A stretch of DNA of 7,711 bases. Source: Paracoccaceae bacterium (GTDB taxonomy: Bacteria; Pseudomonadota; Alphaproteobacteria; Rhodobacterales; Rhodobacteraceae). A program made the translations under genes and the position numbers. The DNA lies in NCBI GenBank assembly GCA_023134935.1, contig JAGLUD010000078.1:1-7711 (forward strand), read 5' to 3'. The number at the start of each line of letters is the position of its first letter. The first letter of the stretch is position 1. The notes below the pieces were generated by a model that saw only the letters and a program-made list of their open reading frames with translations, was not told the origin of the DNA and ran no database searches. Positions 1 to 6,052 of this stretch are shown here, in pieces.

Positions 1-90
1 TGGCGGAGACGAAGGGATTCGAACCCTCGAACGAGTTACCCCGTTACTCCCTTAGCAGGGGAGCGCCTTCGACCACTCGGCCACGTCTCC
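1..90 (-). tRNA. tRNA-Ser(GCU), with encoded CCA
   Basis: Read on the minus strand, this folds as a complete class II tRNA. The 7-bp acceptor stem pairs GGAGACG (84-90) with CGTCTCC (5-11), followed by discriminator G (4) and an encoded CCA (1-3). The anticodon loop CTGCTAA carries anticodon GCT at 54-56, decoding AGC/AGU serine codons. The long variable arm expected of serine tRNA is present: AACGGG (40-45) pairs with CTCGTT (30-35) across a GTAA loop. The T-loop TTCGAAT is intact. The 3' end coincides with the left edge, so any trailer or terminator lies outside the window. Confidence 0.97.
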
Positions 91-91
91 G

Positions 92-138
92 AGGAGGTGT
101 TTAGCCTTTCACAAAGGGATTCCACAAGCGGTTTTTTT
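92..138 (-). promoter_or_regulatory. Probable tRNA-Ser promoter with A-tract
   Basis: On the minus strand, TTGTGG (122-127) is followed after exactly 17 bases by CTAAAC (99-104), which would start transcription near 92, only about two bases before the mature tRNA 5' end. A run of seven A (132-138) sits where an UP element would contact RNA polymerase alpha subunits. The -35 box is fair and the -10 box weak, and no start site has been measured. The 64-base gap to the upstream membrane-protein gene has no convincing terminator, so readthrough into the tRNA is also possible. Confidence 0.4.
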
Positions 139-155
139 GACCTTTAGTTCGAGAG

Positions 156-851
156 CTAAGATCGGCTCTGAATACGGTGAAACTGGTGGGTGAAAACGGC
201 AACTCCCAACAGCGGAACTACGAGATTTATCACCGGGATCGATAGCGGGATGGCCATGAAAATACCTGCAAGCCAAATTTCCAGAAAATGCTTTTTGCGT
301 AGTTCACTGGCCGCAGCCATACCAATGCGACGTGCCGCCACCATTTGGAAGTATTCGCGGCCCAGAAGGAACCCGTTGACGATCCAGAATATGACCGGTG
401 CCAAAAGGGTCGACGCGAAGTAAATGATCAACGCTAGCAGATTGGCCAAAACCATAATTCCTAAGAACTTAGTGGCGTCTATCATGATTTCGACGAACCG
501 AATGTTATCGGCCGGGGGGAGGTGCGGGTAGTGTTTGGCCTCAACAGCATCGGCTATGTCCTCGATGAAGAACCCAATAATTAACGAAGCCACTGGAAAC
601 ATCAGAAATGCGGACAGCAGGAACATGGCGATCAGTGCGCCGCCAGAAGCGATTGCGCCAAAACTGGTGACCTCGCCTATGAATGGTAGCGTGATCGCAT
701 CGGGTATTGCCCAACCGATCAGAAACGTGAAGGCATAGAATGTAGCAGCTAGAAATGCCACTGTCAGGCCGATGGAGCGCCAGAAGACCGACTGGAACTT
801 ACGATCGGTTAGCTGCGCAAGTGCAAGCTGGAAGTCTTGAAATAAATTCAC
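156..851 (-). CDS. EI24/CysZ-like integral membrane protein
   Basis: This is a 231-residue inner-membrane protein of the EI24 (CysZ-like) family. Hydrophobic segments lie at about 27-49, 66-96 (long, possibly a re-entrant or paired helix), 126-158 and 190-222. The family-like block NGFLLGREYFQMVAARR is at 159-175, and the N-terminus is an amphipathic stretch. CysZ of E. coli imports sulfate for cysteine synthesis, but alphaproteobacterial EI24 proteins are not generally tied to sulfate, so I do not assign the substrate. The start is GTG (849-851), which overlaps the TGA stop of the upstream nitroreductase by four bases (GTGA). No strong Shine-Dalgarno sequence is visible, so translation is probably coupled to the nitroreductase. 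Family assignment is fairly secure; function is open. Confidence 0.85.
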   Translation of the reverse strand: MNLFQDFQLALAQLTDRKFQSVFWRSIGLTVAFLAATFYAFTFLIGWAIPDAITLPFIGEVTSFGAIASGGALIAMFLLSAFLMFPVASLIIGFFIEDIADAVEAKHYPHLPPADNIRFVEIMIDATKFLGIMVLANLLALIIYFASTLLAPVIFWIVNGFLLGREYFQMVAARRIGMAAASELRKKHFLEIWLAGIFMAIPLSIPVINLVVPLLGVAVFTHQFHRIQSRS

Positions 852-1426
852 TCAGACACCCACGATGTGATCGCTGCTACGTCGGGTCGAGGGCGTTCGG
901 GTGGAACGATGCGCTCGGTTCCGATGTGGATGAAACCGGCGACGAATTCGGATTTCGAAAGGGACAGGCCGTTTCGCAGGAAAGTGCGATCGCTGGCCAT
1001 CCAGCCGGTTAGCCAGTTTGCACCCCAACCACTGGCGAGCGCTGCGTTCAGCATTGATAGGCAGACGGCACCGGCGGACAGAATTTGTTCGATCTCGGGG
1101 ACTTTTGGAGATGGTTTGGGCGAGGACACGACCGCGACCACCAAATCAGCGTTGGCGAATTGGGTGCGCGCTTTTTCCAGCTTGTCGCCTTCTATGCCCA
1201 ACTGTGGGCCGCGTTTGACCACTTCTTCAGCCAAGCGCTGCAAAGCTTCGCCTTCCAACACGATGAACCGCCATGGCTCCAACTTGCCGTGGTCCGGCGA
1301 GCGGGCGGCAGCGGTTAGGATGGGGGCCAATTCCTCGTGCGTCGGTACGGGCAATTCCAGGGTTTTAGCTGGACGCGAGCGTCGGGTTTGTAGGAAATCT
1401 AGCACTTCTGGGCGTGGATCGGACAT
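848..1426 (-). CDS. Nitroreductase family protein, YdjA-type
   Basis: This 192-residue protein belongs to the compact nitroreductase group typified by E. coli YdjA (183 residues): FMN-dependent NAD(P)H oxidoreductases, usually homodimeric and cytosolic. Visible features are the N-terminal phosphate-contacting RRS (15-17), the block SPDHGKLEPWRF (43-54), a central helix around EQILSAGA (113-120), the flavin-site segment GWGANWLTG (133-141) and the C-terminal strand FIHIGT (165-170). The physiological substrate of this subgroup is unknown. The ATG at 1424-1426 is supported by AGGAG about six bases upstream. It is the first gene of an apparent two-gene unit with the EI24-like gene (4-base overlap) and is divergent from the RNA helicase. 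The family call is firm; any specific nitro-substrate activity would be speculation. Confidence 0.92.
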   Translation of the reverse strand: MSDPRPEVLDFLQTRRSRPAKTLELPVPTHEELAPILTAAARSPDHGKLEPWRFIVLEGEALQRLAEEVVKRGPQLGIEGDKLEKARTQFANADLVVAVVSSPKPSPKVPEIEQILSAGAVCLSMLNAALASGWGANWLTGWMASDRTFLRNGLSLSKSEFVAGFIHIGTERIVPPERPRPDVAAITSWVSE

Positions 1427-1433
1427 TACGGCT

Positions 1434-1448
1434 CCTGTTTGTTACAGG
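1434..1448 (-). promoter_or_regulatory. Small inverted repeat over nitroreductase ribosome binding site
   Basis: CCTGT-N5-ACAGG is a perfect 5+5 inverted repeat lying 8-22 bases before the nitroreductase ATG. Its proximal arm contributes the AGG of the AGGAG ribosome binding site. In the mRNA it could form a small hairpin that partly hides the site, or in DNA it could be a repressor half-site pair. With only five base pairs, chance is a real explanation. Confidence 0.2.
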
Positions 1449-1451
1449 TGG

Positions 1452-1480
1452 TATTTCGGGGGCTGAGAGCAAAGTGTCAA
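1452..1480 (-). promoter_or_regulatory. Candidate nitroreductase promoter
   Basis: On the minus strand, a perfect -35 hexamer TTGACA (1475-1480) is followed after 17 bases by GAAATA (1452-1457), giving a predicted start near 1445, about 19 bases before the ATG. The -10 box matches the consensus poorly, which may mean activator dependence. The GCATAGG inverted repeat lies just upstream of the -35. Confidence 0.35.
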
Positions 1481-1488
1481 GGTTTGCG

Positions 1489-1509
1489 GCATAGGAATAC
1501 CGCCTATGC
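1489..1509. promoter_or_regulatory. Perfect 7+7 inverted repeat, candidate operator
   Basis: GCATAGG (1489-1495) and CCTATGC (1503-1509) are perfect inverted repeats separated by seven bases, in the spacer between the divergent nitroreductase and helicase genes. The 14-base centre-to-centre spacing is close to one and a third helical turns, in the range of dimeric regulator sites. Its centre (1499) is about 40 bases upstream of the start implied by the TATACA box on the plus strand and about 54 upstream of that implied for the nitroreductase, so it could serve either promoter. I do not recognise a known regulator's consensus. A 5' RNA hairpin is unlikely because it lies upstream of both predicted starts. 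Confidence 0.4.
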
Positions 1510-1526
1510 GTTGCGCGTATACCCAC

Positions 1527-1532
1527 TATACA
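1527..1532 (+). promoter_or_regulatory. Candidate -10 box of helicase promoter
   Basis: TATACA matches four of six consensus positions and would start transcription near 1539, leaving a leader of roughly 90 bases before the helicase ATG. No good -35 hexamer exists at 16-18 bases; that position is occupied by the right arm of the GCATAGG inverted repeat. It also forms part of a small repeat GTATA-N5-TATAC (1517-1531). Long leaders are common for cold-inducible RNA helicases, but cold control is not shown here. Confidence 0.3.
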
Positions 1533-1629
1533 AATGGACAGGCACGCAGTAGAAGGCAGCCAACACGAAATTGTTCCGCCGCGCGTTCGATCATTCCGCG
1601 CCCGTGACCCGCATTCCGAGAGAAAAGAC

Positions 1630-3411
1630 ATGACAGAATTTGAAGGTGTCGTACCGACGCTGGCGCAAGCATTGAATAAACGGGGTTATGAAACGCTGAC
1701 CCCTGTGCAAACAGCAATGTTGGACCCAGACCTTGACGGCGTAGACGCATTGGTTTCGGCGCAGACCGGTTCTGGTAAAACCGTTGCATTTGGTTTGGCG
1801 ATTGCGCCGACGTTGATGGGCAAAAAAGACAAGCTTGGCTATGCGGCTGTTCCCGCAGCTTTGGTAATTGCGCCAACACGCGAACTGGCGTTGCAGGTTA
1901 AACGCGAGCTTGAATGGCTTTACCGCGAGGCAGGTGCTTCGATCGCGTCTTGTGTTGGTGGCATGGATATGCGGACCGAACGCCGTGCACTGGAAGGCGG
2001 AGCGCATATTGTTGTCGGTACGCCTGGCCGTTTGCGCGACCATATCGAGCGTCGCTCGTTGAATTTGGAAGGGCTTAAAGCCGTTGTTCTGGACGAAGCA
2101 GACGAGATGTTGGATTTGGGCTTCCGTGACGAGCTTGAGTTTATTCTTGGCGCCTCGCCGAGTGATCGGCGCACGTTGATGTTCTCGGCGACTGTGCCGC
2201 GCTCGATTGTTAACTTGGCGTCGCGCTATCAACGTGATGCGGTGCGGGTGGCGGTTGCGTCTGATCAAAAGCAACATTCCGACATTGAATATCGTGGGCT
2301 GGTTGTTCAGCCGAGCGACACGGAAAACGCTATCATCAACGTGTTGCGTTTCTACGAGGCTAAGAATGCTATCGTGTTCTGCAACACTCGTGCGACCGTT
2401 AACCATATGACTGCGCGGTTTAACAATCGTGGTTTCAAGGTTGTGGCGCTGTCTGGCGAGTTGAGCCAGAATGAACGCACCCACGCCTTGCAAGCTATGC
2501 GCGATGGTCGTGCGCGGGTTTGTATTGCTACGGATGTAGCTGCACGTGGTATCGATCTGCCGAATTTGGAGCTGGTTGTTCACGCGGATTTACCGAAGAA
2601 TAAAGAATCTCTGTTGCACCGTTCTGGCCGTACAGGTCGTGCTGGTCGCAAAGGTGTCAGCGTTCTGGTCGTGCCGTTCCGTGCGCGTAACCGCACTGAA
2701 CGCATGCTGAAGAATGCAAATGTTACGGCGACTTGGGACAGCCCACCGTCCGCCGAAGCGGTTATCAAGCGCGATAACGAACGGTTCTTGTCGGACCCTG
2801 CGTTAAGCGAAACATTGACTGAAACCGAAGCAGGTTTTGCGCAAGATCTTCTGGCCTTGCACAGCCCTGAACAGATCGCCGGTGCTTTGGTGCGGATGTA
2901 CCGCGCGGGTCGTTCTGCCCCCGAAGAACTGCGCCCGGCTAGTGAACGTCCTGAGCGTGGCGAACGTGAGGAAAAATCACATAACCGTAAAGGTTTTGGC
3001 GACAGCGTCTGGTTCTCGCTTTCTATCGGTTTCAAGCAAAAGGCCGAGGCACGCTGGATTTTGCCCATGCTGGTCAAGCACGGTAAGCTGAAGAAACACG
3101 AGATTGGCGCGATCAAAGTTCTGCCATCCGTGACCTATATCGAGGTAGCTTCCGGAGGCGCCAACCGTTTTGTCGAAACTATCAGCCCGTCGATGAAGCT
3201 GGAAAAAACCATGACAGTTACCAAGCTCGATGGTGTTCCACAGGTGGTTACCGAGGCGCGTGCGCAGGAACCTGACGGTACGAAATCATATAAGTCCCGC
3301 AAGCCTAAGCCACCGCATCGTGGCAAGGGGCCGAAAAAGCCATATGCCGAGAAATCCGGCGGGCCTGCACCGTCTAAACGCAAGAAACCCAAAAAGCCCA
3401 AGACGAAGTAA
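1630..3411 (+). CDS. DEAD-box ATP-dependent RNA helicase, DeaD/CsdA-like, with DbpA-type RNA-binding domain
   Basis: This 593-residue RNA helicase has all core motifs: Q motif glutamine Q27 in TPVQ, Walker A AQTGSGKT (44-51), PTRELA (82-87), TPGR (131-134), DEAD (155-158), SAT (186-188), motif V ATDVAARGID (300-309) and motif VI HRSGRTGRAG (330-339). After the two RecA-like domains, a region at about 455-530 (starting GFGDSVWFSLSIGF) resembles the DbpA/CsdA C-terminal RNA-binding domain, which directs such helicases to structured RNA. The last 40 residues are an extremely basic Lys/Pro tail, probably a non-specific RNA-binding extension. Roles in ribosome assembly and cold-stress RNA remodelling are typical of this family. 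I chose the ATG at 1630 because GAGAGA lies six bases upstream and the Q-motif region follows at the usual distance; an in-frame ATG at 1534 would add 32 residues that do not look like helicase. The SulP gene follows after 31 bases without a terminator. Confidence 0.93.
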   Translation: MTEFEGVVPTLAQALNKRGYETLTPVQTAMLDPDLDGVDALVSAQTGSGKTVAFGLAIAPTLMGKKDKLGYAAVPAALVIAPTRELALQVKRELEWLYREAGASIASCVGGMDMRTERRALEGGAHIVVGTPGRLRDHIERRSLNLEGLKAVVLDEADEMLDLGFRDELEFILGASPSDRRTLMFSATVPRSIVNLASRYQRDAVRVAVASDQKQHSDIEYRGLVVQPSDTENAIINVLRFYEAKNAIVFCNTRATVNHMTARFNNRGFKVVALSGELSQNERTHALQAMRDGRARVCIATDVAARGIDLPNLELVVHADLPKNKESLLHRSGRTGRAGRKGVSVLVVPFRARNRTERMLKNANVTATWDSPPSAEAVIKRDNERFLSDPALSETLTETEAGFAQDLLALHSPEQIAGALVRMYRAGRSAPEELRPASERPERGEREEKSHNRKGFGDSVWFSLSIGFKQKAEARWILPMLVKHGKLKKHEIGAIKVLPSVTYIEVASGGANRFVETISPSMKLEKTMTVTKLDGVPQVVTEARAQEPDGTKSYKSRKPKPPHRGKGPKKPYAEKSGGPAPSKRKKPKKPKTK

Positions 3412-3442
3412 ACGTTTTAGCACTTAAGAACAGGATACCGCC

Positions 3443-5059
3443 TTGCCTCAACAAACTACCATTGCCGACTTCGCCAAACGCCTCCGCTTGGCTGAGGCTT
3501 CCGCCCAAATAACCAAGCTTGGCGTCGCGCAAGTGCGCATCGAGATTTTGTCCGGCTTGACCGTAGCCCTCGCATTGGTACCAGAGGCTGTGGCCTTTGC
3601 ATTCGTTGCAGGTGTTGATCCGCTGGTCGGGTTGTACGCGGCGTTTATGGTTGGCTTGATTACGGCGGTATTTGGTGGACGTCCGGGGATGATATCTGGT
3701 GCGACTGGCGCGTTGGCGGTTGTGATGGTGGCATTGGTGGCCGATCACGGTGTGCAATATTTGTTCGCAACGGTCGTGTTGATGGGCATTTTGCAGGTAT
3801 CGGCTGGTGTGTTTAAACTGGGCAAGTTCATCCGCATGGTTCCGCATCCGGTGATGTTGGGATTCGTGAACGGTCTGGCTATCGTTATTTTCTTGGCGCA
3901 GATGGAACAGTTCAAGGTTTCTGACGGCGCAGGCGGGCATGTCTGGATGTCAGGTGTTACGCTTTGGTTAACGCTGGCGCTGGTTGGTGGCACTATGGCG
4001 CTGGTGTTTTTCACGCCGAAAGTTACTAAATTTATCCCAGCTCCGCTGGCTGCTATCGGCATTATCGCACTTCTGGTTATCGTCTTTGATCTGCCCGCAC
4101 CGCGCGTTGGTGACCTTGCCACGCTAAAAGGTGGCTTGCCGACTTTTGGTATCCCGCAAGTGCCGTTCACGCTGGAAACGCTCTATATTATCTTCCCTTA
4201 TGCAGTAATTCTCGCAGCAATTGGCCTGATCGAAAGCCTGCTGACGCTCAACCTTGTAGGCACGATCACAGGCAAACGCGGTGGTGCTTCGCAGGAATGT
4301 GTAGCGCAGGGCGCTGCCAACGTGGTTACCGGTTTCTTCGGTGGCATGGGCGGCTGTGCGATGATCGGACAATCCATGATCAACGTGAAATCTGGCGGAC
4401 GCACACGTCTATCCGGTATCGCGGCGGCCTTGTTCCTGCTTGCATTCATTCTAGTCGGTAGCGGCATAATCGAGATGATTCCGCTAGCCGCACTCGTTGG
4501 TGTGATGTTCATGGTCGTCATCGGTACATTCGCTTGGCAAAGTATCGGCGTGCTTCGCCGCGTGCCAAAATCCGATGCGCTGGTCATTCTGCTGGTAACC
4601 GCCGTAACCGTGGCCGAGGATCTGGCGACAGCAGTTGTCGTAGGCGTTCTGGTATCTGCCGTGGTTTATGCATGGAACGCTGCTGCGCGCATCCAGATTG
4701 TGGCACGCCAATCGCAATCCGAGGAAGGCGCGTTGGTCTATGAAATTGCGGGCCCGTTGTTCTTCGGCTCCGCCACCAGCTTCGTTGAGCGTTTCCACCC
4801 CGAAAACGATCCTGAGGTCGTGATCCTTGATTTCATGGATTCCCGCGTGGTTGATCACAGCGCCTTGCAAGCGATCGAGGACGTGGCTGCAAAATATCAA
4901 GAGGCCGGAAAACGCCTTCGCCTGCGCCATTTGACGCAGGATTGTCACCGTCTGCTAAGTAAGGCCGGACAGTTGATGGTCGATATGGACGACGACCCGG
5001 ATTACCGCGTTGCCGTTGATTATGACGTGAACGTTGGCCAGATGAGCAGCGGCCACTAA
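3443..5059 (+). CDS. SulP-family inorganic anion transporter with STAS domain
   Basis: This 538-residue inner-membrane transporter belongs to the SulP (SLC26-like) family, whose members move sulfate, bicarbonate or other anions by proton/sodium symport or exchange. The membrane domain (about 25-420) carries family-like segments PEAVAFAFVAG (47-57), GLYAAF (63-68) and SGATGALA (85-92), and many further hydrophobic helices. A cytosolic STAS domain occupies about 430-530; around D463 the sequence DFMDSRVVDHSAL places S473 where anti-sigma antagonist-like domains carry their conserved serine. The start is TTG at 3443-3445, backed by AGGA seven bases upstream; the first in-frame ATG would be residue 69, inside the membrane domain, so it cannot be the true start. 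The substrate cannot be read from sequence. It may be cotranscribed with the helicase; its stop overlaps that of the convergent regulator gene. Confidence 0.92.
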   Translation: MPQQTTIADFAKRLRLAEASAQITKLGVAQVRIEILSGLTVALALVPEAVAFAFVAGVDPLVGLYAAFMVGLITAVFGGRPGMISGATGALAVVMVALVADHGVQYLFATVVLMGILQVSAGVFKLGKFIRMVPHPVMLGFVNGLAIVIFLAQMEQFKVSDGAGGHVWMSGVTLWLTLALVGGTMALVFFTPKVTKFIPAPLAAIGIIALLVIVFDLPAPRVGDLATLKGGLPTFGIPQVPFTLETLYIIFPYAVILAAIGLIESLLTLNLVGTITGKRGGASQECVAQGAANVVTGFFGGMGGCAMIGQSMINVKSGGRTRLSGIAAALFLLAFILVGSGIIEMIPLAALVGVMFMVVIGTFAWQSIGVLRRVPKSDALVILLVTAVTVAEDLATAVVVGVLVSAVVYAWNAAARIQIVARQSQSEEGALVYEIAGPLFFGSATSFVERFHPENDPEVVILDFMDSRVVDHSALQAIEDVAAKYQEAGKRLRLRHLTQDCHRLLSKAGQLMVDMDDDPDYRVAVDYDVNVGQMSSGH

Positions 5060-5565
5060 AGCGACGAGGCAGCCCTTGCTGCCTGGTCGTAAATGCCCGA
5101 CAGGGTGCGCAGCGTTGCGGCGATCTCGCTAAGTTCGTCTCCGTCGGCGTTTAAGCTTTCGATTAGGCACTGCTCGCGTACGTCGCGGTATTTAGTGCAT
5201 AGATCGACACCCTCGGTGGTGGTGGAATACAGCATCTCTTTGCCGGATTTCTCACCGACAACCAAGCTTTGCTTCACCAGCTTTTTAATGGCGTAATTAA
5301 CCGTGTGTGCATCTTCGATGTTCAGCATGAAGCAGACATCAGACAGCCGTTTGCCACGTTCGCGGTGGTTGATGTTGTGTAACACCAAAATTTCCAACGT
5401 GCTGAGTGTAGGGTAGCCGGACGCCGCCATGCATCGGCTCACCCATCGGCTAAAGCCGTTATAGGCTACGATTAAGCCGAATTCGAATTCCGAAAGCTGC
5501 CACCCGCCAGGTGTTGCCAAATGACGGGAGGATACGATTTTACGTTTTGTAGGTTCATTTTCCAT
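5056..5565 (-). CDS. Winged-helix MarR-like transcriptional regulator
   Basis: This is a 169-residue predicted DNA-binding protein of the MarR/winged-helix type. The HTH region spans about 53-100 (TLSTLEILVLHNI, then LSDVCFMLNI and the probable recognition helix TVNYAIKKLVKQ), with a wing at about 101-116 (LVVGEKSGKEMLYSTT) and flanking helices at both ends that would form the dimer interface. Four cysteines (45, 78, 123, 133) leave room for redox or metal sensing, but that is inference. The ATG at 5563-5565 has no Shine-Dalgarno sequence, and the inferred promoter would start the mRNA at or near the ATG. A palindrome covering the -10 suggests autoregulation. It lies 45 bases downstream of the stress-protein gene on the same strand and is convergent with the SulP gene (stop codons overlap by two bases). 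Targets are unknown. Confidence 0.85.
   Translation of the reverse strand: MENEPTKRKIVSSRHLATPGGWQLSEFEFGLIVAYNGFSRWVSRCMAASGYPTLSTLEILVLHNINHRERGKRLSDVCFMLNIEDAHTVNYAIKKLVKQSLVVGEKSGKEMLYSTTTEGVDLCTKYRDVREQCLIESLNADGDELSEIAATLRTLSGIYDQAARAASSL
5061..5090 (+). terminator. Strong hairpin after SulP gene, probable transcript end
   Basis: Two bases past the SulP stop, AGGCAGC (5067-5073) pairs with GCTGCCT (5078-5084) around a CCTT loop. After one G-G mismatch the stem continues with CGAC (5062-5065) and GTCG (5086-5089), about 11 Watson-Crick pairs in all. No U-run follows on the plus strand, so it is not a textbook intrinsic terminator; it may stabilise a 3' end or work with Rho. On the opposite strand the same bases encode the last residues of the MarR-like protein, where the hairpin would end just before the stop codon. 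Confidence 0.55.
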
Positions 5566-5566
5566 G

Positions 5567-5587
5567 CGGTAAGTTTACAATTTACCG
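5567..5587. promoter_or_regulatory. Palindromic candidate operator at MarR-like gene start
   Basis: CGGTAA-N9-TTACCG is a perfect 6+6 inverted repeat; two further symmetric pairs inside the spacer raise the match to 8 of 10 positions about the centre. It begins one base upstream of the regulator's ATG and covers its candidate -10 box. MarR-family proteins commonly repress their own genes from such sites, so self-binding is the simplest reading. Confidence 0.5.
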
Positions 5588-5599
5588 ACATTTTATCAA
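5572..5599 (-). promoter_or_regulatory. Candidate promoter of MarR-like gene
   Basis: On the minus strand, TTGATA (5594-5599; 5 of 6 to consensus) is followed after 16 bases by TAAACT (5572-5577; 4 of 6). Transcription would begin about seven bases past the -10, which falls on the A of the ATG at 5565, giving a leaderless mRNA and explaining the missing ribosome binding site. A run of six T (5601-5606 complement) lies directly upstream. Confidence 0.45.
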
Positions 5600-5610
5600 G
5601 AAAAAAGCGC

Positions 5611-6021
5611 CTAACGGTTAATCAAAACCGAGCAATCCGCATGTCGAACAACCCGTGATGCGGTCGAACCCATCAAGTAATCCTTAATACCAGGGTGGTG
5701 CGAAGCGATGATGATAAGGTCGCTGCCACGCTCGTCTGCTTCGTCAAGAATTACGGGGCTAGGGCTGCCATAGCGCACAACTACGTCTGCCTCGACATCA
5801 ATAGAATCCGACAATTCCTTCAGCGCTTTTGTCGTTTCTTCAAGGTTCTGCTGCAACTGCCCTTCGGGCAAATATGATTGCGCGTAAGCCGGAATATCGC
5901 CAATAACATGCAACAGAGTAATTGATGCGTTGTCGTCGGACAGTGCTACTGCACGTTTGATCATGGCTACACCAATATCACGGTGCGCAAGATCGATAGG
6001 AACGAGGATAGATTTATACAT
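5611..6021 (-). CDS. Universal stress protein, UspF/UspG-like
   Basis: This 136-residue cytosolic protein has a single Usp domain. It opens with the family strand MYKSILVPIDL (1-11), continues with LLHVIGDIP (36-44) and VVVRYGSP (80-87), and ends with ASHHPGIKDYLMGSTASRVV (106-125) and CSVLINR (130-136). The nucleotide-loop pattern G-x2-G-x9-G(S/T) is only partly kept: the first glycine is Ala and the second position is His/Pro, as in UspF/UspG-type proteins, while the final GS (118-119) is intact, so nucleotide binding is plausible but not certain. The start at 6019-6021 is chosen because GGAG sits seven bases upstream and the Usp fold begins at once; a longer frame from 6093 would begin inside the FNR-like site. 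An activator-type promoter precedes it; the MarR-like gene follows after 45 bases. Confidence 0.92.
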   Translation of the reverse strand: MYKSILVPIDLAHRDIGVAMIKRAVALSDDNASITLLHVIGDIPAYAQSYLPEGQLQQNLEETTKALKELSDSIDVEADVVVRYGSPSPVILDEADERGSDLIIIASHHPGIKDYLMGSTASRVVRHADCSVLINR

Positions 6022-6052
6022 AACCATTCTCCAACAGGTTTCGGTTGGGAAA

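Noticed and set aside
105..117. CCTTT-CAC-AAAGG hairpin upstream of the tRNA as a terminator for the EI24-like gene
   Set aside because: Five pairs with a 3-base loop and no T-run on the minus strand; it also falls in the spacer of the tRNA promoter.
1534..1629. Longer helicase N-terminus starting at the ATG at 1534
   Set aside because: The extra 32 residues do not resemble helicase sequence, the codon has no ribosome binding site, and the predicted promoter would start at about 1539, after this codon.
1591..2583. 330-codon open frame antisense to the helicase
   Set aside because: It is the shadow of a strongly conserved helicase on the other strand; its translation is rich in Arg, Gln and His with no recognisable domain.
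156..5059. A sulfate-uptake cluster, because a CysZ-like (EI24) protein and a SulP transporter are both present
   Set aside because: They lie on opposite strands in different units, about 2.6 kb apart, with no cys genes nearby; EI24 similarity alone does not establish sulfate transport.
5600..5630. CGGTT-N6-AACCG hairpin plus T6 at the end of the usp gene as an intrinsic terminator
   Set aside because: The stem has only five pairs, sits in the last codons, and is separated by eight bases from the T-run; too weak to call.
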